Shown here in pieces: positions 50,184-58,175 of a DNA stretch of 64,000 nucleotides (positions within the stretch are counted from its first letter, which is position 1; each line of letters starts with the position of its first letter). Origin of the DNA: CAYJAY01 sp964370715 (lineage in GTDB: Bacteria; Bacillota; Clostridia; Oscillospirales; Ruminococcaceae); the NCBI GenBank assembly GCA_964370715.1, contig CAYJKJ010000011.1:1-64000 (forward strand), in the 5' to 3' direction. The translations under genes and the position numbers were made by a program. The notes beneath the pieces were generated by a model, which saw only the letters and a list, made by a program, of their open reading frames with translations, made no database searches and was not told where the DNA came from.

Positions 50184-51056
50184 TTGAATATCATCAAAGA
50201 GATTATAGCAAAAAGCATCCTTTCTCAAAAAAACAACATCAACATCTATCGGGGTTGCACCCATGGTTGTATCTACTGTGATTCAAGAAGCGAATGCTAT
50301 GGGATGACCTATACCTTTGAAGATATCGAGGTCAAGACAAACGCCGTCGAGCTTCTTGACAAGGCGCTTTCAAAAAAGAAACAGCGCTGTGTTGTGACAA
50401 CTGGGGCGATGACCGACCCATATCTTCCGCTCGAAAAAGAGCTTTTGCAGATGCGCAGATGTCTTGAAGTCATCGAAAAACACCGGTTTGGCGTTTCGGT
50501 TCTAACGAAATCCGATCTCGTTTTAAGGGATCTTGATATTCTTGAAAGAATAAACGAAACCGCCAAAAGCGTTGTTCAGATGACGTTAACGACGTATGAC
50601 GAAAAACTTTGTAGCATCGTTGAACCAAACGTTTGCACCACTAAAGCAAGGGTTGAAGCATTGAAAAAGGTTGGCGAAAGAGGCATTCCAACCTTCGTTT
50701 GGCTTTGCCCTATTCTCCCCCACATTAATGACACAGCGGAAAACATCCAAGGTCTTCTCGACTATTGCAAACAAGCAGATGTTAAAGGGATATTAACTTT
50801 TGGCGTTGGCATGACGTTAAGATATGGAAACAGGGAATATTTTTATCAAAAACTCGACCAACATTTCCCCGGATTGAAAAAACAATATATGAGAGATTTC
50901 GGCTCGTCCTACGGAATAAGAAGCAAAAACAGCGCCGAACTTTCAAAGATTATAAAAACGTTTTGCAAAAAAAATAATATGTTATATGGCGAAAAACAAA
51001 TCTTTAGTTTCATCTCGGAATTTCCGAATATCGATGAACAGATTTCGTTGTTTTAA
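50184..51056 (+). CDS. Radical SAM protein of the spore photoproduct lyase-like family
   Basis: 290 residues. IYRGCTHGCIYCDSRSECYG holds the CxxxCxxC cluster motif (Cys25, 29, 32); TGAMTDPYLPLEKEL and the C-terminal RDFGSSYGIRSKNSAEL are typical of the SPL/Rv2578c-like group, whose substrates are mostly unknown. The start is uncertain: the TTG at 50184 directly abuts the ribosome binding site CGGAG, whereas ATC codons at 50190 and 50193 are correctly spaced. Confidence 0.88.
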   Translation: MNIIKEIIAKSILSQKNNINIYRGCTHGCIYCDSRSECYGMTYTFEDIEVKTNAVELLDKALSKKKQRCVVTTGAMTDPYLPLEKELLQMRRCLEVIEKHRFGVSVLTKSDLVLRDLDILERINETAKSVVQMTLTTYDEKLCSIVEPNVCTTKARVEALKKVGERGIPTFVWLCPILPHINDTAENIQGLLDYCKQADVKGILTFGVGMTLRYGNREYFYQKLDQHFPGLKKQYMRDFGSSYGIRSKNSAELSKIIKTFCKKNNMLYGEKQIFSFISEFPNIDEQISLF

Positions 51057-51076
51057 TCGCAAAAACAAAGGACTTA

Positions 51077-51979
51077 ATGAAAAAGAATATTAGTTATATC
51101 TTAATAGTGTTGCTCGTTTCTGCAATCTTTTTTGCCGTTTCCTTTTTTCTTTCTAACAGCGGTCTTTCAACCCAACAAATATGGGAGTATTTTAATATAA
51201 CCGCTTCTCTTTCGACAACGTTTATTCCGTTTGTTAGATATGTTGTGTTGATCAGTTGTTCTTTTTTTGTTTTGTCGTTCTTCATGCTACGACTGATACG
51301 AAAAAACCAACCGATTTTTCTTGCTTTATCGTTTGTTCTAATCGTCGTGTTTCAAGCAGTTTATACCTATTACGCCGGTTTTGAACAAGCATTTAAAACA
51401 TTTAAAACGCTAGCAATTTTTTTATCTCTATTGATATTTTCGTTTTTTATTATCTTGATATTGGTTTCTTTTTCTAAAAGAAACTCATCGTTCAAAAAAA
51501 TTGATATAGACGTTATGAAACAATATCTCTCGTTAATCGTTTCGGATAACAGATTGGTCATAAAAGTGTTAAACAAAAAGAACATTATCGATGAAAAAAC
51601 AAGACTAGCGGTTATTTCTCAGCAACTTGCAAACAAAAATATAGTGATTTTAGCAACGGTTAGAGCCAAAGTTCTGGCTTCTACCGTCTCAACTATAAAG
51701 AGCGGTAGCGATTGTTGCTTGGGCGCAACAACAGATTGTTTAGCTTTAATACTTTTAAACAAAGCTTTAATCGTTACCGATGGTTATAAGTTCGATATGC
51801 CTTCGATTGCTGGCTATAGATTGAAAAAAACTTTTTCAACCAACTATAAACTAACGATAAGGTTTAGCGATAAAAGTTATATAATATTAAAAATCTTCAA
51901 TGATATCGAAGATGTTCAGCATAAAAACACCGAGCTCTCGATTATTGAACAACAGCTCTATCAAAATTCTATTAAATAA
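51077..51979 (+). CDS. Four-segment membrane protein with cytoplasmic C-terminal domain, unknown function
   Basis: 300 residues. Hydrophobic segments at about 7-25, 50-73, 80-100 and 112-133; the C-terminal half (150-300) is soluble, with short strands and a final helix (NTELSIIEQQLYQ), perhaps a PH-like fold. No family recognised. It is preceded by AAAGGAC and lies in line with the radical SAM gene (20-base gap) and a DMT transporter (20-base gap), so probably one transcript. Confidence 0.65.
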   Translation: MKKNISYILIVLLVSAIFFAVSFFLSNSGLSTQQIWEYFNITASLSTTFIPFVRYVVLISCSFFVLSFFMLRLIRKNQPIFLALSFVLIVVFQAVYTYYAGFEQAFKTFKTLAIFLSLLIFSFFIILILVSFSKRNSSFKKIDIDVMKQYLSLIVSDNRLVIKVLNKKNIIDEKTRLAVISQQLANKNIVILATVRAKVLASTVSTIKSGSDCCLGATTDCLALILLNKALIVTDGYKFDMPSIAGYRLKKTFSTNYKLTIRFSDKSYIILKIFNDIEDVQHKNTELSIIEQQLYQNSIK

Positions 51980-51999
51980 GCAAAGGAACAATATATAAA

Positions 52000-52881
52000 A
52001 TGACAACCTCTAGCAACGCTAGGCAAAAGGCCATAGTAATGATGATTTTATGTGCGGTTGGCTGGTCGCTTTCCGGCATACTAATCAAACTAATCGATTG
52101 GAACCCTTTTGTAATCGCCGGATTTCGCAGCCTTTTTGCGGCTATCACGACCGCTGTTTTTTTAGTTGCAACCAAAACCAAGTTTATCGTTAACAAAAAA
52201 ACTATCTTTGGCGGAATTATGATGGCTTTTGTTTTCTTTTTATTTGTAATAGCAAACAAGATGACAACCGCCGCAAACGCCATTGTCCTTCAATACACCG
52301 AGCCTATCTTCTTGATGATATTTTCCGCTATATTTTTAAAGCAAAAGTTTCGTCGTCATGATGTTATCGCCGCTTTTGTAACGCTTTTGGGTATAACATT
52401 GTTTTTCCTTGATGAGCTTTCGCCGGGAAGCCTTTTGGGGAACGTTCTAGCGGTTCTAGCCGGTGTTGCGCTTGCGTTTTTCTTTATGACGGTCGGAACA
52501 TCTGATCCCGATGAAAAAACGTCGTCGCTGTTGCTGGGGCATTTAATAACCGCCGTAATAGGAATTTTGTTTTTGATATGGTATCCTATAACCAACCTTA
52601 CAGCGGGTTCGGTTTTAAACATAGTCATCCAAGGGATTGTTCAGCTTGGCATACCGTATATTCTATTCACCCTCGCTTCAAGGCATTGCCCCGTCTTTTA
52701 TTGCTCGCTAATAGCGATGATAGAACCAATTCTAAACCCTGTTTGGGTGTTCTTGTTCGTTGGCGAACTGCCGGGTATATTTGCGCTTGTGGGCGGTGTT
52801 ATCGTTATAGCCTCGGTAACGGTCTATTGCACCTATGACAATCTATTAACAACAAAGCAAAAGAAACAATCGGTAGCTTAA
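52000..52881 (+). CDS. EamA/DMT-family transporter
   Basis: 293 residues, ten membrane segments in two repeats of five; VGWSLSGILIKLIDWNPFVIAGFRSLFAA is the N-terminal EamA pattern and NAIVLQYTEPIFLMIFSA the end of the first repeat; AMIEPILNPVWVFLFVGE closes the second. Exports or imports small metabolites; substrate not predictable. The stop codon lies inside the terminator stem. Confidence 0.92.
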   Translation: MTTSSNARQKAIVMMILCAVGWSLSGILIKLIDWNPFVIAGFRSLFAAITTAVFLVATKTKFIVNKKTIFGGIMMAFVFFLFVIANKMTTAANAIVLQYTEPIFLMIFSAIFLKQKFRRHDVIAAFVTLLGITLFFLDELSPGSLLGNVLAVLAGVALAFFFMTVGTSDPDEKTSSLLLGHLITAVIGILFLIWYPITNLTAGSVLNIVIQGIVQLGIPYILFTLASRHCPVFYCSLIAMIEPILNPVWVFLFVGELPGIFALVGGVIVIASVTVYCTYDNLLTTKQKKQSVA

Positions 52882-52900
52882 CTGCCACCGATTGTTTTTT
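52864..52900. terminator. Terminator overlapping the DMT transporter stop codon
   Basis: AAACAATCGGT (52864-52874) pairs with ACCGATTGTTT (52887-52897), followed by a T run on the plus strand. It also lies 26 bases past the end of the converging cyclase gene. Confidence 0.85.
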
Positions 52901-52925
52901 CTTTTTTATCGTTATAATTCAATAT

Positions 52926-54608
52926 CTAGCTTTCGAGATATCCCGAAACAACAAACGCTTTTGTCGAGTTGTTCCAGCTTATCTCTTTGGTTGCTATCGA
53001 ATGGTCGCCTTCTTCAAGAAGCGGACAGTCTTTACACTGTTCGTCTTTGTTATAAAGCTTTTTATAACAGGTGAGCCCTCTCGTGTTGATAACCTTATCC
53101 CTCGCCGCTCCGTTAAGATAATGCAGCCGCATCGTTTTTGCATCAACTACATAAACCGGCATAGAAACAGCTTCTAGCACTGCGAGAGAATGAATTTTTT
53201 GTTCAAGTGTTGTTTGGATTAAAAAGTTGTTGTGTAAAAACACCGATAGAACTTGGCATATCTCCATAATAATCGCCGCTGTGTCCTCTTTCCATTTCGC
53301 AGTGTTTTCCTCGGTTTGTTCGAAACAGATATATCCCCATAGAAGCGAACTACATCGAAGAGCAAACATATACTTTCTGTTGCTTCCTTGCTCCGCCTCA
53401 ACTATTGTGAAATCATCTTTATTGAAAAGTTGGTGAAGTTTCAAAAGTTCTTCAAGCGTTTTCTTGTCATCTTCCGCTAATTTTTGTTTGTCGTTTATGT
53501 TCCAACTATATATTCTTGATATCTTTTGATCTTCATATCCGAATTTAACAACCCCTGCATTTTCAAAGTTGTATTGTTCGCAGATCAATCTTAAAACCGA
53601 GTTAACGGCGTTCTCAAAATCTTTAGTTGAATATAGCAGTGAAAAAACATATTCTTTAAAGTTATTTTTAAAGTTCTTAGCTTTTCCGTCGGTTTCAATT
53701 TGGGTTCTTGTCGATTTATATTGAGATTTTTCTTCGCCGGTGAAGAATGTGTAGCCATCTTTTCCGCCGGCTTTTGTGTTATAAAGAGCAACGTCGGAGT
53801 TTTCATAGATCTGTTCAAAATCTTCTGTTTCTTCGGTAGTCGCTATTCCGATACTTGCCGAAATATTAACCTTTTGATCTTTTTGCTCATATGTCTTTTT
53901 AAACTTTTCACAAACCGCTTTTGCTCGCTCTTCTAAAACTTCCTTGCTTTTATAGTTTTTCAAAAACACGAAAAATTCATCGCCCCCAACACGGCCGATG
54001 ATATCGCTCTTTTGAAATATATCTTTAAGCGCTTCGCTAAGTTGAGCCAAAACCGCATCTCCGTAAAGATGCCCAAATGTATCGTTGATAGTTTTAAAGT
54101 TGTCAACGTCTATAATCATCAATGCGCCGTTTTTCATGTTATCCGAAGTTAAAAACTTTTTAATCAACTGTTCGGTTGTTTTTTTATTATACAGCCTTGT
54201 CAACCCATCTCGTTGACCGGCAAGCTCTACTTGTTTAACAAATTCATAGAGTTTAACATAAGCGTTAACCCTAGCTTTAACGATGCTTTCTTTAAAAGGT
54301 TTTGAGATATAATCAATTGCTCCAAGCTTCAGCCCTTTTTCTTCGCTATCTTCATCTCCCAGCCCCGTAATAAATATAACCGGAATGTTATGGTATTCGT
54401 CGCTGGCTTTAAGTTTTTCTATAATCGCAAAACCATCAAGCTCCGGCATAATTATATCAAGCAAAATAAGATGAGGTTCGATCTGTTCAAGAATCTCAAA
54501 CATCTCTTTTCCGCTTCCGGCGCAGATAACATCATAGTCGTCGCCCAATAGCTTTTTAATATACATACGATTAACTAGGCTGTCATCTACAACCATAACT
54601 TGCTTCAT
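52926..54608 (-). CDS. Response regulator-diguanylate cyclase with GAF-like and Cys-rich PAS-like domains
   Basis: 560 residues. Receiver domain (1-120) with acidic pair Asp8-Asp9, phosphorylation site Asp51 (LILLDIIMP) and Lys103 (ISKPF). GGDEF domain (about 125-295) with intact GRVGGDEFFVF (208-212) and no Arg in the inhibitory site (QKSD). A GAF-like region (315-480) follows, then a PAS-like end with CYKKLYNKDEQCKDCPLLE, a Cys cluster common in clostridial PAS proteins. Makes cyclic di-GMP under phosphorelay control; no histidine kinase is adjacent. Confidence 0.93.
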   Translation of the reverse strand: MKQVMVVDDSLVNRMYIKKLLGDDYDVICAGSGKEMFEILEQIEPHLILLDIIMPELDGFAIIEKLKASDEYHNIPVIFITGLGDEDSEEKGLKLGAIDYISKPFKESIVKARVNAYVKLYEFVKQVELAGQRDGLTRLYNKKTTEQLIKKFLTSDNMKNGALMIIDVDNFKTINDTFGHLYGDAVLAQLSEALKDIFQKSDIIGRVGGDEFFVFLKNYKSKEVLEERAKAVCEKFKKTYEQKDQKVNISASIGIATTEETEDFEQIYENSDVALYNTKAGGKDGYTFFTGEEKSQYKSTRTQIETDGKAKNFKNNFKEYVFSLLYSTKDFENAVNSVLRLICEQYNFENAGVVKFGYEDQKISRIYSWNINDKQKLAEDDKKTLEELLKLHQLFNKDDFTIVEAEQGSNRKYMFALRCSSLLWGYICFEQTEENTAKWKEDTAAIIMEICQVLSVFLHNNFLIQTTLEQKIHSLAVLEAVSMPVYVVDAKTMRLHYLNGAARDKVINTRGLTCYKKLYNKDEQCKDCPLLEEGDHSIATKEISWNNSTKAFVVSGYLES

Positions 54609-54949
54609 ATATAAACTCCCATCAAAAGTAGAATAGTGATAATGGTAAACTTAATTAGTTGTTTTAAAAGTATGCCCACTCATAACTTAAATAATTCTAA
54701 CAAAAATTAGCCATAAATGCAATAAAAATATAATTGTTTTTTTAATGTTTACAAAAACACAATTTTTTTTCAATATTTTCTTTAACAAACAATCAACAAT
54801 TGGATATTTGTTCAAAAAAATGAAGTTTTTTATATATAATATACTTAAATTTTCAACAATAATAAAATAATTTATTCAAAACACTTGCAAAATTCTGCAA
54901 AATGATATAAATTATATATACGGTTTGCAAATTATAGGAGGAAGAAAAA
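54609..54949 (+). promoter_or_regulatory. AT-rich gap with hppA promoter
   Basis: 341 bases without a gene. The hppA promoter is probably TTGCAA (54885-54890) with TAAATT (54908-54913, spacer 17) or TATAAA (54906-54911, spacer 15). No riboswitch-like structure is seen. Confidence 0.5.
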
Positions 54950-56941
54950 ATGGTAAATACAATTTTTAGTTACCTTGCCCCTGTGTGCAGTCTGCTGGCG
55001 TTGATTGTGGCGGGGGTACTAGCGAAAAAATTCATGTCGCAAGATCCGGGCACAGACAAGATGAAAGAAATTGCAAAGGCCATAAGCGATGGTGCGAAAG
55101 CTTATCTAAGCTCTCAGTATCGGATACTTATGGTCTTTATCGTTGTCGTTTTTTTGTTGATAGCTTTTGTAATAGGTAGTTTTACAACCGCTATCTGCTT
55201 TTTAGTCGGTGCCGGATTTTCGGCATTGTCGGGATTTTTCGGAATGTCGGCGGCAACTAGAGCAAACGTTAGAACCGCAAACGCAGCGAGAACCGACGGT
55301 ATGAACAAAGCGTTGTCGGTTGCTTTTTCGGGCGGTGCTGTTATGGGAATGTCGGTTTCGGGGCTAGGGCTTCTCGGCTGTAGCGCTATTTACCTCATAA
55401 CTCAAGACGTTAATGTTTTGTTCGGTTTTAGCCTTGGCGCTTCGTCGGTTGCGCTTTTTTCTCGTGTCGGCGGAGGTATATACACAAAAGCCGCAGATGT
55501 TGGCGCAGATCTTGTTGGCAAGGTTGAAAGCGGCATCCCGGAAGATGACCCCAGAAACCCGGCAACAATTGCGGACAACGTTGGAGACAATGTTGGAGAC
55601 GTTGCGGGAATGGGAGCGGATCTTTTTGAATCTTATGTTGGCGCAATAATTTCTGCTATAACACTAGGCGTAGTAGCAAAAGGTTCCGGCGGCGCAATAT
55701 TCCCGCTTGTTCTTGCGGCTGTTGGAATATTCGCTTCGATTGTCGGCAGCTTCTTTGTTAGGGGAAACGACAACAACCCTCATAAATCACTTAAAAACGG
55801 TACATATGTTGCGGGAGGTATCGTCGCTATCGTGTCGGTCGGAATAAGCCTATTCTTTTTCCAAGGTTTGGGCGAAGCTTTTGCTATTATCAGCGGCTTA
55901 ATCTGCGGTATTCTAATAGGAATTTCAACAGAGGTCTACACCTCGGATAGTTATAAAAGCGTTAAACTAATAGCCCAGCAATCGGTAACCGGTTCTGCAA
56001 CAAACATCATTTCGGGGCTTGCTATCGGAATGAAATCAACGCTTGTTCCTGTTTTGCTAGTATGTGTAGCAATTGGTCTGGCTTATAGCTCTGCCGGTCT
56101 TTTTGGCGTAGCTCTTGCAGCTGTTGGTATGCTCTCTACAACCGGCATAACGGTTGCTGTTGACGCTTATGGTCCAATAGCAGACAACGCCGGCGGAATA
56201 GCTCAGATGGCTCAACTGGATGAATCGGTTCGCAAGATTACCGATAAACTCGATTCTGTCGGAAACACAACCGCCGCCATAGGAAAAGGCTTTGCTATAG
56301 GTTCTGCCGCTCTAACAGCTCTCGCGCTATTCATATCCTACGCTCAAACGGTTGGGCTATCGGTTATCGATGTTCTCCAATCAAACGTTATAATAGGATT
56401 GTTTATCGGCGGAATGTTGCCGTTCTTGTTCTCGGCTTTAACGATGGAATCGGTATCTAAAGCGGCTCAAGAGATGATAAACGAAGTTAGACGACAGTTT
56501 AGAGAAATCCCCGGCATACTTGAAGGAACAGCCAAACCCGACTATAAAAACTGTGTTGCAATATCAACAAGCGCAGCTCTTAAAGAGATGATCGTTCCGG
56601 GAATTTTAGCGGTCGCCTCTCCTGTCGTGGTCGGCCTTCTTTTGGGAACGGAAGCTTTGGGCGGTCTGCTTGCAGGGTCGGTTGTAACCGGCGTTGTTCT
56701 CGCTATTTTCATGAGCAACTCGGGCGGAGCTTGGGACAACGCAAAGAAACATATCGAAGAGGGCAACCTTGGCGGAAAGGGTAGCGAACCCCACAAAGCT
56801 GCCGTCGTAGGCGACACGGTTGGCGATCCTTTCAAAGACACATCGGGGCCTTCTATCAACATCTTGATTAAACTAATGACGATAGTATCTCTTGTGTTTA
56901 GCCCTTTGTTTGTTGAATTTGGCGGCTTGCTCTTTAGATAA
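54950..56941 (+). CDS. hppA: Membrane-bound ion-pumping pyrophosphatase, K+-dependent type
   Basis: Couples pyrophosphate hydrolysis to H+ or Na+ export. 663 residues, about 15-16 membrane segments. The substrate site is complete: DVGADLVGKVESGIPEDDPR and the following NPATIADNVGDNVGDVAGMG around residues 185-225, and the C-terminal SNSGGAWDNAKKHIE and GDTVGDPFKDTSGPS. The sequence GNTTAAIGKGFAIGSAAL has Ala rather than Lys at the position that distinguishes K+-dependent pumps. H+ versus Na+ specificity cannot be decided by eye. Strong AGGAGGA ribosome binding site. Confidence 0.97.
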   Translation: MVNTIFSYLAPVCSLLALIVAGVLAKKFMSQDPGTDKMKEIAKAISDGAKAYLSSQYRILMVFIVVVFLLIAFVIGSFTTAICFLVGAGFSALSGFFGMSAATRANVRTANAARTDGMNKALSVAFSGGAVMGMSVSGLGLLGCSAIYLITQDVNVLFGFSLGASSVALFSRVGGGIYTKAADVGADLVGKVESGIPEDDPRNPATIADNVGDNVGDVAGMGADLFESYVGAIISAITLGVVAKGSGGAIFPLVLAAVGIFASIVGSFFVRGNDNNPHKSLKNGTYVAGGIVAIVSVGISLFFFQGLGEAFAIISGLICGILIGISTEVYTSDSYKSVKLIAQQSVTGSATNIISGLAIGMKSTLVPVLLVCVAIGLAYSSAGLFGVALAAVGMLSTTGITVAVDAYGPIADNAGGIAQMAQLDESVRKITDKLDSVGNTTAAIGKGFAIGSAALTALALFISYAQTVGLSVIDVLQSNVIIGLFIGGMLPFLFSALTMESVSKAAQEMINEVRRQFREIPGILEGTAKPDYKNCVAISTSAALKEMIVPGILAVASPVVVGLLLGTEALGGLLAGSVVTGVVLAIFMSNSGGAWDNAKKHIEEGNLGGKGSEPHKAAVVGDTVGDPFKDTSGPSINILIKLMTIVSLVFSPLFVEFGGLLFR

Positions 56942-56958
56942 AATATTCTAAAAGTTAA

Positions 56959-57007
56959 CAAGGAAACCAAAGCAAACCTTTTGTTTGTTTCGGTTTCCTT
57001 GTTTTTT
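56959..57007 (+). terminator. hppA terminator
   Basis: CAAGGAAACC (56959-56968) pairs with GGTTTCCTTG (56992-57001), with AGCAAAC/GTTTGTTT pairing inside, then TTTTTT. Confidence 0.88.
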
Positions 57008-57010
57008 GGC

Positions 57011-57037
57011 TAAATAATCTTCACCGGAGGAGAAGAT
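57011..57037. repeat. Hairpin sharing its 5' arm with the cassette at 43448
   Basis: TAAATAATCTTCACC is identical at 57011-57025 and 43448-43462. Here ATCTTC (57017-57022) pairs with GAAGAT (57032-57037). As at the other locus, a GTAG-footed element follows. Confidence 0.5.
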
Positions 57038-57085
57038 ACAAACTGTTAAAAAATGTTGTCTAATTAAATAATCCGAATACCCTAT

Positions 57086-57303
57086 GTAGGGAATGCATTT
57101 TATGCATTCCGAAACCCGAAATCGCCATAGCCTATCCAAAACGGCGGAACGCATACAAAATGGCGGAACGCATACAAAACGGCGGAACGCATACAAAACG
57201 GCGGAACGCATACAAAATGGCGGAACGCATACAAAATGGCGGAACGCATACAAAATGGCGGAACGCATACAAAATGACGGAACGCATACAATGCGTTCCC
57301 TAC
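57086..57303. repeat. GTAG-footed inverted hairpin pair, copy 2, expanded by eight 19-bp tandem repeats
   Basis: 218 bases. Left end GTAGGGAATGCAT (57086-57098) starting hairpin GGAATGCAT/ATGCATTCC; right end ATGCGTTCCCTAC (57291-57303) ending hairpin GGAACGCAT/ATGCGTTCC. Between them GGCGGAACGCATACAAAAY repeats at 57143, 57162, 57181, 57200, 57219, 57238, 57257 and 57276 (the last with GACGG), exact 19-base period. The copy at 43739 has only one unit. The open frames across it are a by-product of the repeat. Confidence 0.85.
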
Positions 57304-57323
57304 TTCGATTGTTATTTTTTTAA

Positions 57324-57352
57324 TTGCTTTTTGCGTGGCTCTATGATACGAT
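57324..57352 (+). promoter_or_regulatory. Promoter of the alpha/beta hydrolase gene
   Basis: TTGCTT (57324-57329), 17-base spacer, TACGAT (57347-57352). Confidence 0.45.
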
Positions 57353-57390
57353 AATTAGGTTCGAAAAATTCAACAAAAGGAAGGTGATTT

Positions 57391-58104
57391 ATTATCAAAA
57401 ACAAAAAATTGATAATCGCTTTAATATCCATTATAAGCATTATAGTTATCTCGGCGGTTGGTTCTCTGGTGTATCTCGCCGTTCCGTTTCCCGTTGACGA
57501 CGTGGCACAAGATATATTAAACAACAATCAAAACGTTGTTTCAGACGGCGATATAACAACTGTTAAAGGTGAAAACCCCAACAGCGCCATCATCTTCTAC
57601 CCCGGGGCAAAGGTCGAAAGCATAGCATATCTTCCGTTGTTTGAAAAGATATCAAACCAAACGGGTCTAACTTGTTTTTTGCTTGATATGCCGTTTAATC
57701 TCGCAGTTCTCGATTCTGTTGCCGCAGCTGAGATTATCTCTTCATTCCCCGAAATCGAAAACTGGTATATGGCGGGGCATTCGTTGGGCGGTAGCATGGC
57801 TAGCGATTTCGCTTCCAACAATCCCGACATAATAAACGGTGTAATCGTTATGGGAGCATATGTTTATGGAGATTTTCCGACCGAGAATTCTTTAACCCTA
57901 TACGGCACATTTAACGCTTCTATCGGCGAACGAATCGAATATACCGACAACATTGTTGTTATCGAGGGCGGAAACCATGCCCAGTTTGGCAACTACGGCA
58001 AGCAACCGGGCGATCCCGAAGCCACAATCTCTGCCCAACATCAGCAACAAATAACCGCAGATTCAGTTTATGACTTTCTATTTTCTCAAGGTGTAGTTGA
58101 ATAA
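57391..58104 (+). CDS. Membrane-anchored alpha/beta hydrolase, apparent ATT start
   Basis: About 237 residues: basic IKNKK then a membrane anchor (LIIALISIISIIVISAVG), then an extracellular alpha/beta hydrolase with nucleophile elbow WYMAGHSLGGSMAS, Asp candidates after GVIVMGAYVYGDF, and the C-terminal His in EGGNHAQFGNYG. The frame is closed upstream by TGA at 57385. The ribosome binding site AAGGAAGGTGAT ends at 57388, so the start must be ATT 57391 or ATC 57394; the first standard codon, TTG 57409, is more than 20 bases away and would remove the positive N-terminus. Confidence 0.8.
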   Translation: MIKNKKLIIALISIISIIVISAVGSLVYLAVPFPVDDVAQDILNNNQNVVSDGDITTVKGENPNSAIIFYPGAKVESIAYLPLFEKISNQTGLTCFLLDMPFNLAVLDSVAAAEIISSFPEIENWYMAGHSLGGSMASDFASNNPDIINGVIVMGAYVYGDFPTENSLTLYGTFNASIGERIEYTDNIVVIEGGNHAQFGNYGKQPGDPEATISAQHQQQITADSVYDFLFSQGVVE

Positions 58105-58114
58105 ATAAATACCA

Positions 58115-58141
58115 AAAGGGAGGGTTCGAAGCCCTCCCTTT
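58115..58141. terminator. Terminator between the hydrolase and trpS
   Basis: AAAGGGAGGG (58115-58124) pairs exactly with CCCTCCCTTT (58132-58141) with a 7-base loop. The genes converge, so it can serve both. Confidence 0.8.
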
Positions 58142-58175
58142 AAAACGATATTTTTTTGTCTTGCCAAAGCTTTTA

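Noticed and set aside
57143..57290. Possible CRISPR array
   Set aside because: The 19-bp units are contiguous with no spacers, and no cas gene is present.
57093..57354. Open frames with 19-residue protein repeats on both strands
   Set aside because: They are the translation of an 8-copy 19-bp DNA repeat, open in all frames because the unit has no stop in most phases; no ribosome binding site.
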